From: an uncultured Opitutaceae bacterium
Lineage (GTDB): Bacteria > Verrucomicrobiota > Verrucomicrobiae > Opitutales > Opitutaceae
Length of the DNA stretch: 9,884 nucleotides
Direction: 5' to 3'
NCBI GenBank assembly: GCA_946482625.1
Contig: CAMLSH010000097.1
Location: 1 to 9,884, forward strand
Position 1 is the first letter of the stretch, and every line of letters starts with the position of its first letter. Made by a program: the position numbers and the translations under genes. This document shows, piece after piece, positions 6,673-9,884 of this stretch. Below the pieces are notes generated by a model, which was not told where the DNA came from, did not search any database, and saw only the letters and a program-made list of their open reading frames with translations.

Positions 6673-9600
6673 ATGCCCACCGCCACCACACCGCGCCATA
6701 AACTCACCGGCGTCTGCCCGCCCGCCTGCGGCGCGGTTATCGAAGAACTGACACGCACGCACGCTGCGCCCGTCTGGCTCGTGGTCACCGAAGAACTCAA
6801 AGCCGCCGAGCAGCTCGCCGAGGACATCGCTTTCTTTCACGCCGCCTCCGGCGACAAACAACCGCTCGACGTCCTCGTCTTCCCGGAATCGATGCCCGAC
6901 ACGCGCGACATGCGCGAGGCCTTCGCCGCCTCGTCCGACCGCCTCGCCGCGCTTTCCAAACTCCGCGTCACGCGCCAGGCCGCCGGCGTAGCTGCGAGCG
7001 CCAGCGAGCGGTCCGTCTCCTCTGCTCGACGCTCCGCCTCCGCTCCCCGCCTCATTCTCGTCTCCACACCCGCCGCGCTCCTCCAGCCCGTGCCGGCGCT
7101 CGAACAATTCGCCACCCGCGAGTTCACCCTCACCAAAGGCCAGACCCAGCCCTTCCAAGCGCTCCTCGAAAAGCTCAACGAACTCGACTACGACTGCGAA
7201 GCCGTCTGCGAAGCGCCCGGCCACTACGCCGTCCGCGGCGGCATCATCGATCTGTATCCAGTAACGGCGACGCAGCCCTACCGCCTCGATTTCTTCGGTG
7301 ACGAGATCGAAGACATCCGCGCCTTCGATCCCGTCACTCAACGCTCCGGCGAATCCGTCGAATCCATCACGCTCTCCGCCACGCCGCGCGTCCGCCTCGA
7401 ACCATCGAAAACCGGCCTCGCCGACTACCTCTCGCCGCAAACTCACCTCGTGTTCGTCGAGCCCGCTGCCCTCGACGAAGCCTTCAGCCTCCTCGCGCGC
7501 GAAGCTCCCGCCGATGGAGGCGCGACGCCCTCGTCGCACGAAGACCTCGATCCCGCGCTTCCCGCCATCCTCGCCAAATGCGCCGCCGCCTTCGGCGTGA
7601 GCGATCTCGACGAAACCTCCGCGCTCTTCGAAACGCCCGACACCGATGCCACTTGGGACACCGAAAGCCTCGTCCACCACCGCCGCTATCCCGACGACGC
7701 GCTGGTCGCCCAAGATCGCCTCGTCGCCGAAGAAGACGCGCGCTCCGAATTCCTCCGCAAACTCTCCGCGTGGAAAAAAGACGGCTACGCGATCGACTTC
7801 GTCGTCTCCAAAGAAGGCGAAGAACAACGCATCCGCGAAATCCTCGCCGAGGACGCCACGCTCAAAAATCTCAAACCGCGCTATCTCCGCGGCACCCTCA
7901 ACGAAGGCTTCCGCATCACCCGCCGCCCGCCTCCGACTTCCGACACCCCCTCGCCCTTCGCCTCCCGCCCTTCCCCCGCAACTGGCTCCGCCGGTTGCGT
8001 CGTCGTCACCGAAACCGAGCTCTTCGGCCGCCAGCGCACGCGTCGCACCGGCGGCAGCAAACGCGCCGTCGCCACGCGCGCACAAATCGACCAGCTCCTC
8101 GATTTCTCCGAACTCGTCGAAGGCGATTTCGTCGTCCACCTCCAGCACGGCATCGCGCTCTTCCGCGGTCTCACCAAAGTCGAATTCGCCGGCGGCCTTC
8201 GCGAAGTCATCTCCCTCGAATTCGACGACCACGTTACGCTCCACGTGCCGCTCCAAGAATCGCATCTGATTTCCCGATACGTCGGCCTGAGCAAAACCCG
8301 CCCGCAGCTCGGCCGCATCGGTTCCAATCGCTGGGAAAAAACCCGCAAGGCCGCCGAGGTCGCCACCATCGATCTCGCCGCCGAACTCCTCCGCATCCAG
8401 GCCGCCCGCGAAGCCCAACCCGGTCACAGCTTCCCGCCCGACACCACCTGGCAGAAGGAGTTCGAGGCGTCATTCCCCTTCACCGAAACGCGCGATCAAC
8501 TCCGCGCCATCGACGAAACCAAAGCCGATCTCGAACGCGCCCGCCCGATGGACCGCCTTATCTGCGGCGACGTCGGTTTCGGCAAAACCGAAGTCGCCAT
8601 CCGCGCCGCGTTTAAAGTCGTCCAAGGCGGCCGCCAGGTCGCCGTCCTCGTGCCGACCACCGTGCTCGCGCAGCAACATATGAACACCTTTCGCGAGCGC
8701 ATGGCCGGCTATCCCATCGCCATCGAAATGGTTTCCCGTTTCCGCACGCGCGCCGAACAAACCAAAATCCTCGCCGCCACCGCCGCCGGCCAGGTCGATA
8801 TTCTCGTCGGCACGCATCGCGTCTTCCAGGCCGACGTGAAGTTCAAAGACCTCGGCCTCGTCGTCATCGACGAAGAACAACGCTTCGGCGTGAAACACAA
8901 AGAGGCTTTCAAGCAGATGCGCGCGTCCGTCGACGTGCTCTCGATGAGCGCCACGCCGATCCCGCGCACACTCTACATGGCGCTCACCGGCGCGCGCGAC
9001 ATGAGCGTGATCGAGACCGCGCCGGTGAATCGCCATCCCGTTCAGACCATCGTCAAAACCTACGACGAGAAAATCGTCGTCGACGCCATCCGCCACGAAC
9101 GCCGCCGCGGTGGTCAGGTTTTCTATCTCCATAATCGCGTCCAGACGATCGACCTCGTCGCCGCCCGCCTCCGCCAACTCCTCCCCGATCTGCGCATCGG
9201 CGTCGGCCACGGCCAGATGGACGAAAAGGAACTCGAACTCCACATGACCGAGTTCGTCGCCGGCACGTACGACGTCCTCGTCTGCACCACGATCATCGAG
9301 AGCGGCCTCGATATTCCGAACTGCAACACGATCATCATCGAAGGCGCCGACCGTTTCGGCCTTTCGCAACTGTATCAACTTCGTGGACGCGTCGGCCGTT
9401 TCACGCATCAGGCCTACGCCTATCTCCTGCTCCACCGCCACACGCGCCTGCTCGAGATCGCCCGTCAGCGCCTCACCGCACTGCGCACGCACAACCAGCT
9501 CGGCGCCGGCTTCCGCATCGCCATGCGCGACCTCGAACTCCGCGGCGCCGGTAACCTCCTCGGCTCCGAACAAAGCGGTCACATCGTCGGCGTCGGCTTT

Positions 9601-9884
9601 GAACTCTACTGCCAACTCCTCCGCCAATCCGTCGCCCGACTCAAAGGCGAGAAAACCGCCTCCGCCATCCGCGCCAGCGTGAAACTCGACTTCGTCTACG
9701 TCGGCGAAGGCGGCGAATCCGAGTCCGCCCGCCGCCGTTACGAAGACAGCTACACCGCGATCAAAGACGCCGAAGACGACGCCAGCGGCATCGTCGAGAT
9801 CCCCAAAATCCAGGCCCGCATCCCCTCCACCTACATCACCGAGACGCGCCTGCGCATCGACTTCTACCGCCGTCTCGCCCTCGC
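6673..9884 (+). CDS. mfd: Transcription-repair coupling factor Mfd (C-terminus beyond window)
   Basis: Mfd recognises RNA polymerase stalled at DNA damage, pushes it off with an ATP-driven translocase and recruits UvrA. About 1070 codons are visible; perhaps 100-130 are missing. The N-terminal UvrB-like module is clear (HYAVRGGIIDLYPV, YRLDFFGDEIEDIRAFD). The RNA-polymerase-interacting domain begins near residue 477 (DFSELVEGDFVVHLQHGIALFRGL). Superfamily 2 helicase motifs follow: Walker A GDVGFGKT (632-639), DEEQ (733-736), SATPIPRT (759-766), ESGLDIPN (876-883) and QLRGRVGR (902-909). The TRCF C-terminal domain is just starting at RLRIDFYRRLALA. ATG 6673 is the first possible start because an in-frame TAG lies two codons upstream. 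Compared from memory with E. coli Mfd, three low-complexity stretches look inserted, near residues 102-124, 278-290 and 419-440. No frameshift was seen. Confidence 0.96.
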   Translation, partial: MPTATTPRHKLTGVCPPACGAVIEELTRTHAAPVWLVVTEELKAAEQLAEDIAFFHAASGDKQPLDVLVFPESMPDTRDMREAFAASSDRLAALSKLRVTRQAAGVAASASERSVSSARRSASAPRLILVSTPAALLQPVPALEQFATREFTLTKGQTQPFQALLEKLNELDYDCEAVCEAPGHYAVRGGIIDLYPVTATQPYRLDFFGDEIEDIRAFDPVTQRSGESVESITLSATPRVRLEPSKTGLADYLSPQTHLVFVEPAALDEAFSLLAREAPADGGATPSSHEDLDPALPAILAKCAAAFGVSDLDETSALFETPDTDATWDTESLVHHRRYPDDALVAQDRLVAEEDARSEFLRKLSAWKKDGYAIDFVVSKEGEEQRIREILAEDATLKNLKPRYLRGTLNEGFRITRRPPPTSDTPSPFASRPSPATGSAGCVVVTETELFGRQRTRRTGGSKRAVATRAQIDQLLDFSELVEGDFVVHLQHGIALFRGLTKVEFAGGLREVISLEFDDHVTLHVPLQESHLISRYVGLSKTRPQLGRIGSNRWEKTRKAAEVATIDLAAELLRIQAAREAQPGHSFPPDTTWQKEFEASFPFTETRDQLRAIDETKADLERARPMDRLICGDVGFGKTEVAIRAAFKVVQGGRQVAVLVPTTVLAQQHMNTFRERMAGYPIAIEMVSRFRTRAEQTKILAATAAGQVDILVGTHRVFQADVKFKDLGLVVIDEEQRFGVKHKEAFKQMRASVDVLSMSATPIPRTLYMALTGARDMSVIETAPVNRHPVQTIVKTYDEKIVVDAIRHERRRGGQVFYLHNRVQTIDLVAARLRQLLPDLRIGVGHGQMDEKELELHMTEFVAGTYDVLVCTTIIESGLDIPNCNTIIIEGADRFGLSQLYQLRGRVGRFTHQAYAYLLLHRHTRLLEIARQRLTALRTHNQLGAGFRIAMRDLELRGAGNLLGSEQSGHIVGVGFELYCQLLRQSVARLKGEKTASAIRASVKLDFVYVGEGGESESARRRYEDSYTAIKDAEDDASGIVEIPKIQARIPSTYITETRLRIDFYRRLAL

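Noticed and set aside
6178..8427. A 749-residue antisense frame across the end of rnc, the spacer and half of mfd.
   Set aside because: It crosses two well-supported genes, is full of Gly/Glu/Ala/Phe runs and shows no domain. Long antisense frames are expected at this GC content.
7578..8615. A 345-residue Arg/His/Pro-rich + strand frame inside mfd.
   Set aside because: It is a shifted reading of mfd codons. The composition is typical of the wrong frame, and mfd motifs run unbroken through the region.
1..9884. Search for CRISPR arrays, tRNA/rRNA genes, transposases, att sites, toxin-antitoxin or defence genes.
   Set aside because: No regularly spaced repeats, cloverleaf, transposase motif or mobile-element ends were seen; gene content is housekeeping throughout.

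Overview
The window is a stretch of about 9.9 kb of high-GC bacterial chromosome carrying mostly housekeeping genes. It holds seven genes on the + strand and the start of one divergent gene on the - strand. An LptD-type outer-membrane protein means a diderm that makes LPS. That, the strongly G/C-ending codons and the lack of Shine-Dalgarno sequences at every start would fit Verrucomicrobiota, perhaps Opitutaceae. The taxonomic guess is inference and was not tested by any search.

Layout. Positions 1-228 (-) hold the first 76 codons of phosphoenolpyruvate carboxylase, which runs off the left edge. A divergent spacer (229-404) with a small hairpin separates it from an LptD-like LPS-assembly barrel protein (405-2483). 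Next come an RsmB/NOP-family RNA m5C methyltransferase (2637-3818) and a repeat-like spacer with a strong GC hairpin. ScpA, the condensin kleisin (3942-4763), overlaps by four bases an unrecognised 91-residue protein (4760-5035). Thioredoxin (5151-5474) follows and ends in a clear intrinsic terminator (5532-5563). RNase III (5737-6450) and the transcription-repair coupling factor Mfd (6673 to the right edge, C-terminus missing) complete the window.

How the genes relate. They cover separate core functions: anaplerosis, LPS export, RNA modification, chromosome segregation, redox, RNA processing and transcription-coupled repair. The only tight coupling is scpA with the 91-residue gene. The terminator after trxA implies that rnc, and possibly mfd, have their own promoters.

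I found no tRNA, rRNA, CRISPR array, insertion sequence, phage gene or defence system, and no convincing new biological system. The points most worth a second look are the small protein coupled to scpA with no scpB beside it, three low-complexity insertions in Mfd that look like expressed repeats, recurring short words and palindromes in the spacers, a cysteine-free LptD, and the absence of Shine-Dalgarno sites.
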